Assembly: GCF_000737705.1 (NCBI RefSeq)
Contig: NZ_JPRH01000004.1
Coordinates: forward strand, 434,001 to 498,000
Reading direction: 5' to 3'
DNA: 64,000 bases
DNA from: Chryseobacterium soli
Lineage (GTDB): Bacteria; Bacteroidota; Bacteroidia; Flavobacteriales; Weeksellaceae
This document shows positions 26,140 through 35,824 of the stretch, piece by piece. The stretch's first letter is position 1, and each line of letters opens with the position of its first letter. Under the pieces are notes generated by a model. It was not told where the DNA came from. It ran no database searches and saw only the letters and a list, made by a program, of their open reading frames with translations. Both the position numbers and the translations under genes were made by a program.

Positions 26140-26856
26140 CTATACAGCGCCTCTTGCTTTTTCATCCGTGAAAAACTGAAAACCTTCTTTTCTGTCAATA
26201 AGCTGCAGTGGATATAACTTAGGATTGTATTCTCCGTTTAATACTTCATTCAATGCATGTTTTTTGGATTCACCGAATGCAACAACCAGTATATTATCTG
26301 CCTTATTAATTATTGGTGCCGTCAAAGTGATCCTGAACATTTCCTGAGGTTTCAGATAATAAGCATCCACCCATTTTTCATGTTCGTCTAAAACATTTTC
26401 TCCCGGAAATAGTGAAGCCGTATGACCGTCATCGCCCATTCCTAGAAGAATAAAATCAAAAACACCTTCATTTCCCAGAATATTTTTAATCTCCTGCTCA
26501 TATTCTTTAGCATATTCTTCAGGAGAAATCCCCTCTTTATACATTGGGAAAATGTGCTCTTTATTCACAGGAACTTTATCGAAAAGTGCTTCAAACGTCA
26601 TTTTAGCATTACTTTTCTCGTCATCTAAAGCCACCCATCTTTCATCAACCCAAAAAAAGTATATCTTATTCCATTCAATTTTTCCGGCATATTCCTGGGT
26701 AGCCAGCAAATTAAAAATCGCCTTAGGAGAAGAACCTCCGCTTAATGCTACCACAAAACGGTTATGTTTCAAAATAGCTTTTTTGGAAAGATCAACGAAG
26801 GTATCCGCTGCTTTTTTATATAATGTATCTAAATTATCAAATACGGTAATACTCAT
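26140..26856 (-). CDS. pgl: 6-phosphogluconolactonase
   Basis: 238 residues, DevB/SOL-type lactonase. Family motifs visible: FVVALSGGSSPKAIFN near the N-terminus, IYFFWVDERWVALDDEKSN and FDFILLGMGDDGHTASLFPG. It hydrolyses 6-phosphogluconolactone made by the neighbouring zwf product. Last gene of gnd-zwf-pgl; it begins 28 nt after the zwf stop. Confidence 0.95.
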   Translation of the reverse strand: MSITVFDNLDTLYKKAADTFVDLSKKAILKHNRFVVALSGGSSPKAIFNLLATQEYAGKIEWNKIYFFWVDERWVALDDEKSNAKMTFEALFDKVPVNKEHIFPMYKEGISPEEYAKEYEQEIKNILGNEGVFDFILLGMGDDGHTASLFPGENVLDEHEKWVDAYYLKPQEMFRITLTAPIINKADNILVVAFGESKKHALNEVLNGEYNPKLYPLQLIDRKEGFQFFTDEKARGAV

Positions 26857-26884
26857 TTTTTCTTTTATTTAAATTGATACCATT

Positions 26885-28366
26885 TTATACCCAGGTATTG
26901 CCTTGTCTTTCAACCAATGCAATACTCTCTTTTGGCCCCCAGCTTCCCGCTTCGTAATTGGGAAAAGAAGAATCTTTATTATCTTCCCAGGCTTCCTGTA
27001 TGGTTTTCACCACGTCCCAGGCTTCTTCTACCTGATCGGAACGCATGAATAACGTAAGATCTCCTATAAGTGCGTCCAGCAATAAGGTTTCATATGCTTC
27101 GGGGGTATCTTCCTGGCAGGCAAAATTATCAAAAATCATTTCCACCGGTTTCAGAACCAATGAAAGACCTGGTTTTTTGGCCATAAACTGCAATCTGATA
27201 TCCATCAGCGGCTGAATATTAATGATAAGCCTGTTAGCTGATAAAAGCTGTGAACTTTCTGAAAATGTGGAATGCGGAAGCGGTTTAAACTGAATGGTAA
27301 TATAGGAATGCTTTTCCTTCATCTTCTTTCCGGTACGAACGTAGAAAGGAACATCCTGCCATCTTTCATTATCCAGATAGAATTTCACGGCAGCAAAAGT
27401 TTCTGTATTGGAATCTGAAGCAATCCCGTCCTCCTGACGATAGCCTTTAGCCTCTACTCCATTGATATTGCCTTTTCCGTACTGTCCTCTTACAGCATAG
27501 TGATCCACCTGATCTGCTGAAATTCTGCGAATTGATTTAAGGACATCCACTTTTCGGTCTCTGATCTCACCCGATTCCAGTGAAGCAGGCGGCTCCATGG
27601 CAACCATACAAAGAATCTGCAGTAAATGATTTTGAATCATATCCTTCAGCGCTCCCGTCTTCTCGTAGAATGCTCCTCTTGTTTCAACGCCAACTTCCTC
27701 AGCAACGGTAATCTGCACCGATTCGATATGCTTTCGGTCCCATAAAGGTTCAAAAATAGAGTTTCCAAATCTGAATGCCAATATGTTCTGCACGGTTTCC
27801 TTTCCAAGGTAATGATCAATACGGTAAATCTGCTCTTCTTCGAAGGTTTCAGCAAGTAAACTATTCAATTCTATTGCCGACTGTTTATCATGACCAAAGG
27901 GTTTTTCAATAATAATACGGTCTTTTTTAGCATCTGAAGCTAACGCTGTATTTTTGATATGGTTGGAAATAATGGAAACGAAATCCGGTCCGATGGACAA
28001 ATAAAATAATCTGTTCCCTCTTGTTCCGTAAACGGTATCAAAATCCTCCAGTTTCTGATGCAGATTTTTGTAAGAACTTTCTTCATCCAGCTGATGCTGA
28101 AAATAGGTAATATGAGCCTGAAAGCCTGCCCAATCTTCTGAAGTGATCTTTTTTCTTGAGAAATTTTCAAGATTTTTTTTAATGTAATTTTTAAAATACT
28201 CATTGGTATTATCTGCTCTTCCCAGTGCAAGGATATTAAACCCTTTGGGCATCCTGCCATCGATATATAAATTATAAAACGCCGGAAAAAGTTTTCTTTT
28301 TGCCAAATCTCCTGTAGCACCAAAAATTATAATTGTAGTTGGCTTCAAGACTTTATTTTCATTCAT
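26885..28366 (-). CDS. zwf: Glucose-6-phosphate 1-dehydrogenase
   Basis: 493 residues. N-terminal Rossmann motif GATGDLAKRKLFPAFYNL, and the G6P site RIDHYLGKE with the catalytic His following Asp. First step of the oxidative pentose phosphate pathway, giving NADPH (or NADH, depending on specificity) and lactone for Pgl. It begins 11 nt after the gnd stop, in the middle of the operon. Confidence 0.97.
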   Translation of the reverse strand: MNENKVLKPTTIIIFGATGDLAKRKLFPAFYNLYIDGRMPKGFNILALGRADNTNEYFKNYIKKNLENFSRKKITSEDWAGFQAHITYFQHQLDEESSYKNLHQKLEDFDTVYGTRGNRLFYLSIGPDFVSIISNHIKNTALASDAKKDRIIIEKPFGHDKQSAIELNSLLAETFEEEQIYRIDHYLGKETVQNILAFRFGNSIFEPLWDRKHIESVQITVAEEVGVETRGAFYEKTGALKDMIQNHLLQILCMVAMEPPASLESGEIRDRKVDVLKSIRRISADQVDHYAVRGQYGKGNINGVEAKGYRQEDGIASDSNTETFAAVKFYLDNERWQDVPFYVRTGKKMKEKHSYITIQFKPLPHSTFSESSQLLSANRLIINIQPLMDIRLQFMAKKPGLSLVLKPVEMIFDNFACQEDTPEAYETLLLDALIGDLTLFMRSDQVEEAWDVVKTIQEAWEDNKDSSFPNYEAGSWGPKESIALVERQGNTWV

Positions 28367-28377
28367 TTTTCCGAATT

Positions 28378-29796
28378 TTATAGATTTTCACTTTGCCAAG
28401 AAGTATGGAAAATACCTTCTCTGTCGATTCTCTGATACGTATGAGCTCCAAAATAGTCACGCTGAGCCTGGATAAGATTTACAGGCAGTGATTCTGTTGT
28501 ATAGGCATCGAAATATCCTAAAGCAGTCTGAATTCCTAAACTTGAAATACCGTTGGAAGCAGCAAAAGCAGCTGTTTTTCGTAATGACTTGATTTTTTCT
28601 TTCACGATTACGGAAATATCAGTGTCCAATAAAATATTAGACAGATTCTGATCTTTGCTATAGGCAGCATAGAATTTTTCAAGCAATACGGAACGGATGA
28701 TACATCCTCCTCGCCAGATTTTCACAACATCCTTTAGCGGAATCTGAAAATTATATTCTTCAGATGCTTTTACCAGCAGCGCCAATCCTTGTGCATAGCT
28801 GATTAATGTAGCAAGATATAAAGCATCTCCCACTTCCTTAATGAAAGCCTCTGTATTTTCAGGGTTTGTCATTTCTTTCTCAGCATAGAGTTGGGAAGCC
28901 TGAACTCTTTCTTCTTTATATGCTGATAAAATTCTTGAAGTAACGGCAATATCGATGGTCGGGATCGAAACACCAATTTCCATGGCTTGCTCAGACGTCC
29001 ATTTTCCGGTTCCTTTTGCTCCTGCTTTATCTAAAATCTGATCCACAAGATACCCATCGGTTAAAGAATCTTTTTGTTGGAAAATATCTCTTGTGATCTC
29101 TATTAAGAATGAATTCATTTCGCCGTTATTCCATTCTTTGAAAACTTCGTATAGCTGATCATTATTTAGATTAGCGCCTCTTTTCAGTAAATCGTAGGCT
29201 TCGCTGATGAGCTGCATAATGGCATATTCAATTCCGTTGTGTACCATTTTCACGTAGTTTCCTGCTGAATCTTTCCCCATATAAGCGGTACAGGCTTCAT
29301 TATTTACTTTTGCAGAAATGGCTTCCAGCATCGGTTTAATAAGATGGAACGCTTCCAGATCGCCTCCAGGCATAATACTAGGTCCTCTTCTTGCCCCCTG
29401 CTCACCTCCAGATACTCCCATCCCCATGAAATGAAGATTTTTTGAGGCTAAATCAGCAATACGTCTGTTGGTATCTTTGAAATAAGAATTTCCTGCATCA
29501 ATCACGATATCGCCTTTAGTTAAAAGCGGTGTAATGCTTTCCAGTACAGCATCTACAGGTTTTCCTGCAGGAACCATAAGAATAATTTTTCTTGGAGTTT
29601 CCAATGCGGATACAAAGTCTTCCAGAGTTCCTGTACCTTTTACCTTCATTGCTGCAGTAGCGCCGTCCTGTAATTCTTTTATTTTATTTTCGTCAAGGTC
29701 AAATCCTGCGATTGAAAAACCGTTGTCGGCAATATTGTAAAGAAGATTTCGCCCCATTACTCCGAGGCCAATCATCCCGTAATCATATCTTTCCAT
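28378..29796 (-). CDS. gndA: 6-phosphogluconate dehydrogenase (decarboxylating)
   Basis: 472 residues, full length. Rossmann start MIGLGVMGRNLLYNIADNG, substrate-site GVSGGEQGARRGPSIMPGG and KMVHNGIEYAIMQLI, and the helical C-terminal domain. It catalyses the third step of the oxidative branch. Notable: where NADP-dependent enzymes carry Asn-Arg-Thr after the second beta strand, this one has FDLDENK, an acidic end that in Rossmann folds usually favours NAD+. First gene of the operon gnd-zwf-pgl. Confidence 0.95.
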   Translation of the reverse strand: MERYDYGMIGLGVMGRNLLYNIADNGFSIAGFDLDENKIKELQDGATAAMKVKGTGTLEDFVSALETPRKIILMVPAGKPVDAVLESITPLLTKGDIVIDAGNSYFKDTNRRIADLASKNLHFMGMGVSGGEQGARRGPSIMPGGDLEAFHLIKPMLEAISAKVNNEACTAYMGKDSAGNYVKMVHNGIEYAIMQLISEAYDLLKRGANLNNDQLYEVFKEWNNGEMNSFLIEITRDIFQQKDSLTDGYLVDQILDKAGAKGTGKWTSEQAMEIGVSIPTIDIAVTSRILSAYKEERVQASQLYAEKEMTNPENTEAFIKEVGDALYLATLISYAQGLALLVKASEEYNFQIPLKDVVKIWRGGCIIRSVLLEKFYAAYSKDQNLSNILLDTDISVIVKEKIKSLRKTAAFAASNGISSLGIQTALGYFDAYTTESLPVNLIQAQRDYFGAHTYQRIDREGIFHTSWQSENL

Positions 29797-30060
29797 TTAC
29801 TTAGTAATATAAATTCTGTTATACAGAGAATAAATTTACGGAAATGCTCAGGAGGAAAAAAATAAATGGCTGTAAAAAAAAATCCACATTCACATATCGC
29901 TCATTTCCACGCTAATAGTAAGAGACTTTTTTTTCCGATATTTCTGATCGATATTTTATAAAGGACAAGGCACTGAAGGAAACTGGAAAAGTATAAAAAT
30001 AAATGGAGTGATTATTAAATAACACTTATATATTGTTAATCTTAAAGACCATTCAGATCA

Positions 30061-30504
30061 TCAGTCGTTATTAATCTCCTTATACTTGTGCAGCCATTTA
30101 TAAAGGGTAGTTTTAGGTATTCTATATTCTTTTGTAATTTGTGCTTTGGTCATTTCGCCTTTTAGAAATTTCCCTATTATAAATTCAATAATTTCTTTTG
30201 TATAAATGTTTTTACGGAACTGGGGTAAGAAAGAGTTTTCTTTTTTCTCTGTTGCTACAACATAATTCCTTGAGGAGGATGGGGAGTAAAGAATCAAATG
30301 TTGGGAATAAAGTCTGAAAAAATCATATTCCAGAAGTTTAGACCAGCGCAGCAAAACTTCCGTATTCAGATCAGCGGATGCATACATCTGCAAAACCTCT
30401 TCTTCGGAGCAGTTTAAAAACTTGCAGATACGCTCCATTTCAATTTCTTTTTCGGCAATACCTTCTTGTATCGACAGCCCGATATTGATATTTTTTAAAT
30501 CCAT
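30061..30504 (-). CDS. Small HTH protein, large-type paralog A
   Basis: 147 residues, closely similar to the 148-residue protein at 47886-48332. N-terminal part (MDLKNINIGLSIQEG, EMERICKFLNCSEEEVLQMY, LLRWSKLLEYDFFRLYSQHL), then a C-terminal HTH like those of IS transposase OrfA proteins (TKAQITKEYRIPKTTLYKWLHKYK). No DDE catalytic domain follows, so it is more likely a DNA-binding regulator or a domesticated transposase part than an active transposase. It lies convergent with and 426 nt before the divergent TPR-AraC gene; its small-type partner is at 32662. Confidence 0.75.
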   Translation of the reverse strand: MDLKNINIGLSIQEGIAEKEIEMERICKFLNCSEEEVLQMYASADLNTEVLLRWSKLLEYDFFRLYSQHLILYSPSSSRNYVVATEKKENSFLPQFRKNIYTKEIIEFIIGKFLKGEMTKAQITKEYRIPKTTLYKWLHKYKEINND

Positions 30505-30930
30505 ATTTGTGTTTTAAATAATTTTTAGTCTGATTAAAAATAAAACAGAAAGTAATGATCACTAAAAGCAATGTGGTCAAAACTCCCAACTGAGGGGATC
30601 AGGAATTCCGACCAAAATATTGCTTCCATAACTTGTGTTTTTAGAAGTATTCTATCAATCCTCTAAAAAACATATCCTAAAATATCGGTACACCATTATG
30701 GGTTTATTGGGGTATGTAAAAACAAATGATGTGATGATTTCAGAATACAAACTGATATATTCCATCTTTTATACCTTCCTTTTTTTAATTCAATGAAATA
30801 TTAATAACTCATTACTTATCAATATATTAAATAGATTACTACCTATGATAAATTCCGAAAAAACTACACCCTATTCAAGTATAAATGCTTAAATTAACGC
30901 TTACTTTGCACGCTCAAAAAAACACTTGCA
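30505..30930. other. Gap between divergent HTH gene and TPR-AraC gene
   Basis: 426 nt, AT-rich. No supportable ORF, dyad or strong promoter match beyond a spacing-deviant TACTTTG near 30902. Confidence 0.4.
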
Positions 30931-32532
30931 ATGAAAAGAAATATCCTCTTCTTTCTGTACCTGATATTCGGTTTCACCGATGCGCAATTGCATTCTCCCT
31001 CAGAGATTGATAGTCAAATAGAAAAAGCAAAACTACTGTCGGTATCCGAACCTAATAAAGCCATAGAACTTTCCCAAACTATCTACAGTATTTCTAAAAA
31101 TACGGGCTATAAAAAAGGTATGCTGGAAAGCGCCACTATATTGATGGCTAAATATTTTGAAGCAGGAAATTTTAAGAAAGTGATAGACCTCAGCAAAGAC
31201 GCTGAACAATTAGCAGCTGAAGCAAATGACAATACGGTATTATCCAATACCTACAGACTCAGAGCTGCTTCCTATACAGAGCTGGGTTTTAATGATCAGA
31301 GTTTTAAAGAATTTCAAGAAGCTTTAAAGATAGCAGAAAAAATACCTTCTAAAAATTCCAGAAACTATCAAAAAGCCTTAATATATACCGGTCTGGCAAG
31401 TTATTTCGCTCATATCAATGCTCCGATAGATTCTGTGATCCAGTACCAGAAAAAATGTTTAGGAGCGGCTATTGTAATGGATGATAGTAAAGAGTTTTTG
31501 AATAAAAAATATTATACCCTTGCCCTGTCTTACATTAATTTAGGCAAAACAAGCGTTGCCACACAGCATATAAAAGATGCAGAAACGTATTTTTCAAAAG
31601 CGCTGGAAATTTCCCGGAATAAAAAATATCTCATTAATAAAGATCTCGAAATAACTACCCTTAATGAATTTGCATGGCTGTATCATGATCAGAAGCACTA
31701 TGAAAAAGCAACCTATTATGCAGAACAGGCTGAAAATCTGGAAAAAAGTGTCCGTCTTCCCTATATCCGCAGGGATATTTATGAGGTATACTTTAAATCT
31801 TTTGTAGAGCTTGGGGATAAGGAGCAGTCCAAGAAATACATGAACCTTTATACTAAGCTGAATGACAGTCTTGTGAATGCAGAGAAAAAAACCATCAACA
31901 CCCCCGTAGAGAATATGATGGAAAAACAGGGTGAACTACATTCCAATACTATCAAAGAAATATTAATCACCACATCAGCAATAATTATTTCTCTTTTACT
32001 CGGTGGATGGTTTTTATGGAAAAGAAATCAGAATAAGCTTCATAAAAGATATGAAATCATTATTGACCATCTTAAGAATGAAGCACAAACAGTTCTACCT
32101 CAGCCCGTTTTAGTAAAAACAGAGGATAAAATCAATGAAAGCAACATTACAATCTCTCAGGATACCACCACTTCCCTTTTGCATAAACTTTCCAGATTCG
32201 AAAAGTCTGAGAAATTTTTGAAAAAAGATATGAGCCTAACCGCTTTGTCAAATTCCCTGAACACGAATCCCAGGTATCTTTCGGAAATCATCAAGCAGCA
32301 TAAAGACAAAAATTTCAATAATTATCTTAACGGGCTTCGTATACAGTACATTATCAATAAATTATACGACACTCCTATTTTCAGGGAATACAAGATAAGT
32401 TATCTGGCAGAAGCCTGCGGATTTTCTTCCAGAGAAGTATTTGCGGTGATCTTCAAAAAAGAAACCGGAGTTACCCCTTCTTACTTTATCAATCAACTGA
32501 AAAAAGACGATAAAAAACAAGAAATCATATAA
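30931..32532 (+). CDS. TPR-AraC hybrid regulator with membrane helix
   Basis: 533 residues: signal peptide or N-anchor (MKRNILFFLYLIFGFTDAQ), tetratricopeptide repeats across about 35-330, a membrane helix at about 347-366 (LITTSAIIISLLLGGWFLW), then a cytoplasmic AraC-type HTH (about 425-525, LTALSNSLNTNPRYLSEIIKQHKDK, then YLAEACGFSSREVFAVIFKKETG). A one-component regulator that senses outside and binds DNA inside is common in Bacteroidota. It is flanked on both sides by minus-strand small HTH genes. Target unknown; the terpene synthase genes 900 nt downstream are a guess. Confidence 0.88.
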   Translation: MKRNILFFLYLIFGFTDAQLHSPSEIDSQIEKAKLLSVSEPNKAIELSQTIYSISKNTGYKKGMLESATILMAKYFEAGNFKKVIDLSKDAEQLAAEANDNTVLSNTYRLRAASYTELGFNDQSFKEFQEALKIAEKIPSKNSRNYQKALIYTGLASYFAHINAPIDSVIQYQKKCLGAAIVMDDSKEFLNKKYYTLALSYINLGKTSVATQHIKDAETYFSKALEISRNKKYLINKDLEITTLNEFAWLYHDQKHYEKATYYAEQAENLEKSVRLPYIRRDIYEVYFKSFVELGDKEQSKKYMNLYTKLNDSLVNAEKKTINTPVENMMEKQGELHSNTIKEILITTSAIIISLLLGGWFLWKRNQNKLHKRYEIIIDHLKNEAQTVLPQPVLVKTEDKINESNITISQDTTTSLLHKLSRFEKSEKFLKKDMSLTALSNSLNTNPRYLSEIIKQHKDKNFNNYLNGLRIQYIINKLYDTPIFREYKISYLAEACGFSSREVFAVIFKKETGVTPSYFINQLKKDDKKQEII

Positions 32533-32661
32533 AAATCAGGTTTCTTACATCATCTGCTGCAGAGTGAATAATTTTCAATATTATCTAAAATACTGTTGTA
32601 TTAAAACATAACTGTTTTTGGCATAATTTCGAAAGCTCAAAATTTTTACTACACAGGATGT

Positions 32662-33003
32662 TTATACCTGGAAATTTCTTTTCCATTTTGCTACCGTATT
32701 TCTGCTGAGCTTGAAATGTCTGGCCAGTTGGCTGTTATTACACCGATGCTTTTTTTGATAATCTAATATCTTTAGTATTGTCTGCCGGTCGTATGTCCGG
32801 TGCTTTTGATTAAAGTTGAAAGTATTTTTATCTTCTTTTGTAAAAAGGATTTCATTACATGCAATGACGTCTAATATTGAAAAGTTTTGCTTGGACGAAA
32901 TGGACTTATATTCTTCCTTTTTTTCAGGATATTTTTCATTAATCAGATCGCCATAAATTTTTTTATAATCCGGCACTGTTTTTCCATCATGTTTTATATT
33001 CAT
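32662..33003 (-). CDS. Small HTH protein, small-type paralog A
   Basis: 113 residues, homologous to the 116-residue protein at 47490-47840. It has PDYKKIYGDLINEKYPEKK near the N-terminus, FSILDVIACNEILF, NQKHRTYDRQTILKILDYQ, and a C-terminal HTH (NSQLARHFKLSRNTVAKWKRNF). DNA-binding, target unknown. Together with paralog type A at 30061 it flanks the TPR-AraC gene, whereas in the second locus the two types are adjacent. Confidence 0.75.
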   Translation of the reverse strand: MNIKHDGKTVPDYKKIYGDLINEKYPEKKEEYKSISSKQNFSILDVIACNEILFTKEDKNTFNFNQKHRTYDRQTILKILDYQKKHRCNNSQLARHFKLSRNTVAKWKRNFQV

Positions 33004-33172
33004 TATGCTTAATAAAGTTGTTTACAATTATACGTTTAGAATAATCTAAAATGTATTGTAACATTATAGATTTAATAGGTCTGCTCATAATGTATCTTGT
33101 AATAAATTCAGAATATTTCACAGTAAATAAAAGGCTGCTTATTAGTATAATTTTCTGTCCTATGGAAATAAT

Positions 33173-33352
33173 ATGTACTCATTTCGCTTTTTATTTTTTT
33201 TACTTCAATTTTTAATTCTGATGGTTTCTTGTGTTAAAAACGGCAAAAAAAAAGGGTGTGAAATATTAAAAAAATACAGAGACATTTTGAATTTCACAGT
33301 AAGATTCAAACGTTTTAACCTTTTTAAAACACTGATTAATACTAACATATAA
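33173..33352 (+). CDS. Possible 59-residue lipoprotein before terpene synthase 1
   Basis: ATG at 33173; hydrophobic stretch MYSFRFLFFLLQFLILMVSC with a weak lipobox (M-V-S-C), then a basic tail KNGKKKGCEILKKYRDIL. No family recognised. It is in the gap before the first terpene synthase on the same strand, 105 nt upstream. AT-rich DNA easily gives such frames, so confidence is low. Confidence 0.25.
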   Translation: MYSFRFLFFLLQFLILMVSCVKNGKKKGCEILKKYRDILNFTVRFKRFNLFKTLINTNI

Positions 33353-33457
33353 TAATATTTAAATGTTAAATATCATTATTATGTGATATAATATTTCGTC
33401 ATAATAAAATATAAGTATATATTAGATCAAAACTAAAACACCTAAAAACTTTACAAA

Positions 33458-34474
33458 ATGAACACTGAAAGTTTCAACACCCTTGAACTTCTGCGTAAAC
33501 AGTTCAGGTACCCGTTTCCCACATTAAAAAATCCCCATGCCGAACAGCTTCAGGAGCTTACTGAAAAGTTTTGGATCGACGGGGAATATTTATGGCTTTA
33601 CGAGCAGAATCCTGATCTTCGGAAGAAGTACAAAAAAACCAAAACAGCGCATATTGCCGCGCAATGGTTCCCGACTGCACCCCCGGAAAGGTTTAAACCC
33701 ATCTGCAGACTGATGCTATGGACCTTATACAACGATGATCTTTATGAAGAAAGCGATCCGAATGATATCGGATATGTACATGCCCAATCTATCGCCATAC
33801 TCAACGGCGAGATCAGTGCTGAGGATTCCGGAATTCCTTTAGGATCTATGCTGTCCACCTTGAGACTGGAACTATTGGAGTTTATTCCACAGGAATCTGT
33901 TTCCCGCTTTACACAAATGATCAGCAGGTATTTTAAAGGTTTGGAAATGGAGTTAAAATACAAGAAAAACAAATCATATCCCAGTATAACGGAATGTATT
34001 GCGCTGCGTGAAAACTCTATCTGCCTCTACCCTTTCCTCCAGCTTACAGAACTGGAAACCGGGATAATCCTCCCACAGGAAATCCATGAAAATCCGGTAA
34101 TTATCCGCCTGCAAACACTGGCCTGCCACCTGGTGACTTTTTTCAATGAAGTACAGTCGGTACTGAAAGACGAAGCTACCGACAGTATTTATTACAATAT
34201 TGTAAAGGTTATCCAACACGAACGCCAGATGTCCCTGAAAGAAGCCTGTCTTGAAGACCTCAGACTTCATAATGAAGATCTGAAAGAATTCGTAGAGCTA
34301 CAGTCTTCTCTTCCCGATTTTGGAATATGGCAGGATGCCGTGGTAAACTGGGTCCATTATATGAGCATGGTACTGAGCGGATGGAAGAATATATCTACAA
34401 AACTAGACCGATATACCAAGGATGAATTTCCCGGAGCGGCGGAATTAAAAGATAAACTGAAACAGGTGCGCTAA
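33458..34474 (+). CDS. Class I terpene synthase 1
   Basis: 338 residues, all-alpha terpene cyclase. Metal motif 1 is N-D-D-L-Y-E-E (D93, D94, E97/E98). The NSE motif is N220-E221-V-Q-S224-V-L-K-D228, where the third ligand Glu is replaced by Asp. The pyrophosphate-sensor Arg (R174, 46 residues upstream of NSE) and a C-terminal RY pair (LDRYTKDE) are present, so it is probably active. Substrate (FPP or GGPP) and product are not deducible. From memory, diterpene synthases have been characterised in Chryseobacterium. A second synthase gene follows 151 nt downstream. Confidence 0.88.
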   Translation: MNTESFNTLELLRKQFRYPFPTLKNPHAEQLQELTEKFWIDGEYLWLYEQNPDLRKKYKKTKTAHIAAQWFPTAPPERFKPICRLMLWTLYNDDLYEESDPNDIGYVHAQSIAILNGEISAEDSGIPLGSMLSTLRLELLEFIPQESVSRFTQMISRYFKGLEMELKYKKNKSYPSITECIALRENSICLYPFLQLTELETGIILPQEIHENPVIIRLQTLACHLVTFFNEVQSVLKDEATDSIYYNIVKVIQHERQMSLKEACLEDLRLHNEDLKEFVELQSSLPDFGIWQDAVVNWVHYMSMVLSGWKNISTKLDRYTKDEFPGAAELKDKLKQVR

Positions 34475-34625
34475 GCACTTCAACAAGAATAGTGCATTTT
34501 CAAACGTATACATAACAAAACTACCGGAAGTTCCCTTTGCAGAGATGATTTGAAGAGACTTGTTTAAGCCATCCATTCCTGTCCGGAAATTTCCAACAAT
34601 ACAATAATTAAAAGAAAACCAATCC

Positions 34626-35660
34626 ATGAGAGAAGAACTTATACTTCCACAATGCCGTTATCCCTGGGTAACCATTAACAGCCCTATCGCCAATTCTTTT
34701 GATGATGAAGAAAAAGTATGGTATGATAATGATTATACTTTTATTTCTGAGGAAGGAATAAAAAGATGTAAGCCCCAATTTTTATCGCGAGTTGCCACGT
34801 ATATGAATCCAACCTGCGACAGCATGGAACGCATGCGTCCTTGTGCCCGGCTGATGATCTACATCACGATTTTTGATGATTTTTTCGGAATGACCCCGGC
34901 AAAAGAGCTGGAAACCATCGCAAACCGTGTCTATGAAGTAATGATGGGCGAAGATCCCCGTGAAGACGAAATCGGTATTCTGCGACAGATGGCACAGGCA
35001 AGAAAAGAATGGGAGACATTTATGCCCCGTTTTTGGATAGACCGTGTTGCGATTAATTTTTATGAATTCATCATGTACGGTATGATGGAAGAAATACCTT
35101 TCAAACAGGCGGAAAAGCGAACGTATCCTTTACTTGCCCACTACTTTAGTTTCCGGAAATATTCAATCGGAATGTGGCCGTATGGGGATCTGATAGATCC
35201 TGCCGTTAATTTTGCTCTACCTGTTCATATTTATAACCATCCCGTGATACAGCGTTGCAGAGAGCTGCTGTCCTTAGTCATTGTGATTCAGAATGATTTC
35301 GCTTCTTTGATCAAAGAGCTCGAAATAGAAAATGAAAGCCTGAATATTATTTTCATCCTGAGAAATCAGTATAAACTTTCTTATCAGGAAGCCTGTACAG
35401 AAGCCATGAGGCTGCATGATGAATACTGCCAGGAGCTGGATGATCTGCATCAATCTCTTCCTGATTTTGGAGAATTTCAAGAGGCAGCTTATAACCATGT
35501 GTACCACATTAAACTGCAGATCAGTGGTTGTGCAAACTGGTATTATAATTCCGGGACTAAAAGATATGAGTCTAAAGCATTCATTGTTCCTAAGTATGCC
35601 AGAGAAGGAGATGATATTGTTATTCCACACAGCATTTTTGTCAAAGAACAAGATTTATAA
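34626..35660 (+). CDS. Class I terpene synthase 2
   Basis: 344 residues, alpha-helical cyclase. Metal motif 1 is F-D-D-F-F-G-M (D84, D85) with no third acidic residue; the NSE motif is canonical (N223-D224-F-A-S227-L-I-K-E231). Pyrophosphate-sensor R177 lies exactly 46 residues before NSE, and the RY pair is in TKRYESKAF. Likely active; product unknown. Lies in tandem with synthase 1 and ends at a strong terminator. No prenyl-transferase, P450 or methyltransferase is adjacent, so the precursor must come from elsewhere. Confidence 0.88.
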   Translation: MREELILPQCRYPWVTINSPIANSFDDEEKVWYDNDYTFISEEGIKRCKPQFLSRVATYMNPTCDSMERMRPCARLMIYITIFDDFFGMTPAKELETIANRVYEVMMGEDPREDEIGILRQMAQARKEWETFMPRFWIDRVAINFYEFIMYGMMEEIPFKQAEKRTYPLLAHYFSFRKYSIGMWPYGDLIDPAVNFALPVHIYNHPVIQRCRELLSLVIVIQNDFASLIKELEIENESLNIIFILRNQYKLSYQEACTEAMRLHDEYCQELDDLHQSLPDFGEFQEAAYNHVYHIKLQISGCANWYYNSGTKRYESKAFIVPKYAREGDDIVIPHSIFVKEQDL

Positions 35661-35710
35661 ATGTGTGATCTGTAACCCTGGAAAATTCCTTGTCAGGTGA
35701 CAGTAAATAT

Positions 35711-35745
35711 AAAAGCCTTTAAATATTTAAAGGCTTTTATTATTT
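35711..35745. terminator. Bidirectional terminator after terpene synthase 2
   Basis: A 28-nt perfect palindrome: AAAAGCCTTTAAAT followed by ATTTAAAGGCTTTT, with T-rich sequence on the plus side. It also serves the convergent three-gene C1q-like operon. Confidence 0.9.
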
Positions 35746-35824
35746 TCAATTAATGCTACACTTCAGTATTTAATAAAGGTTCAACAACGGTTACTTTACA
35801 AAATAATGTAATGTTGAATATATC

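Noticed and set aside
30061..30504. Annotating the small HTH genes as intact IS transposases
   Set aside because: No DDE domain, no terminal inverted repeats and no target duplications found around any of the four genes.
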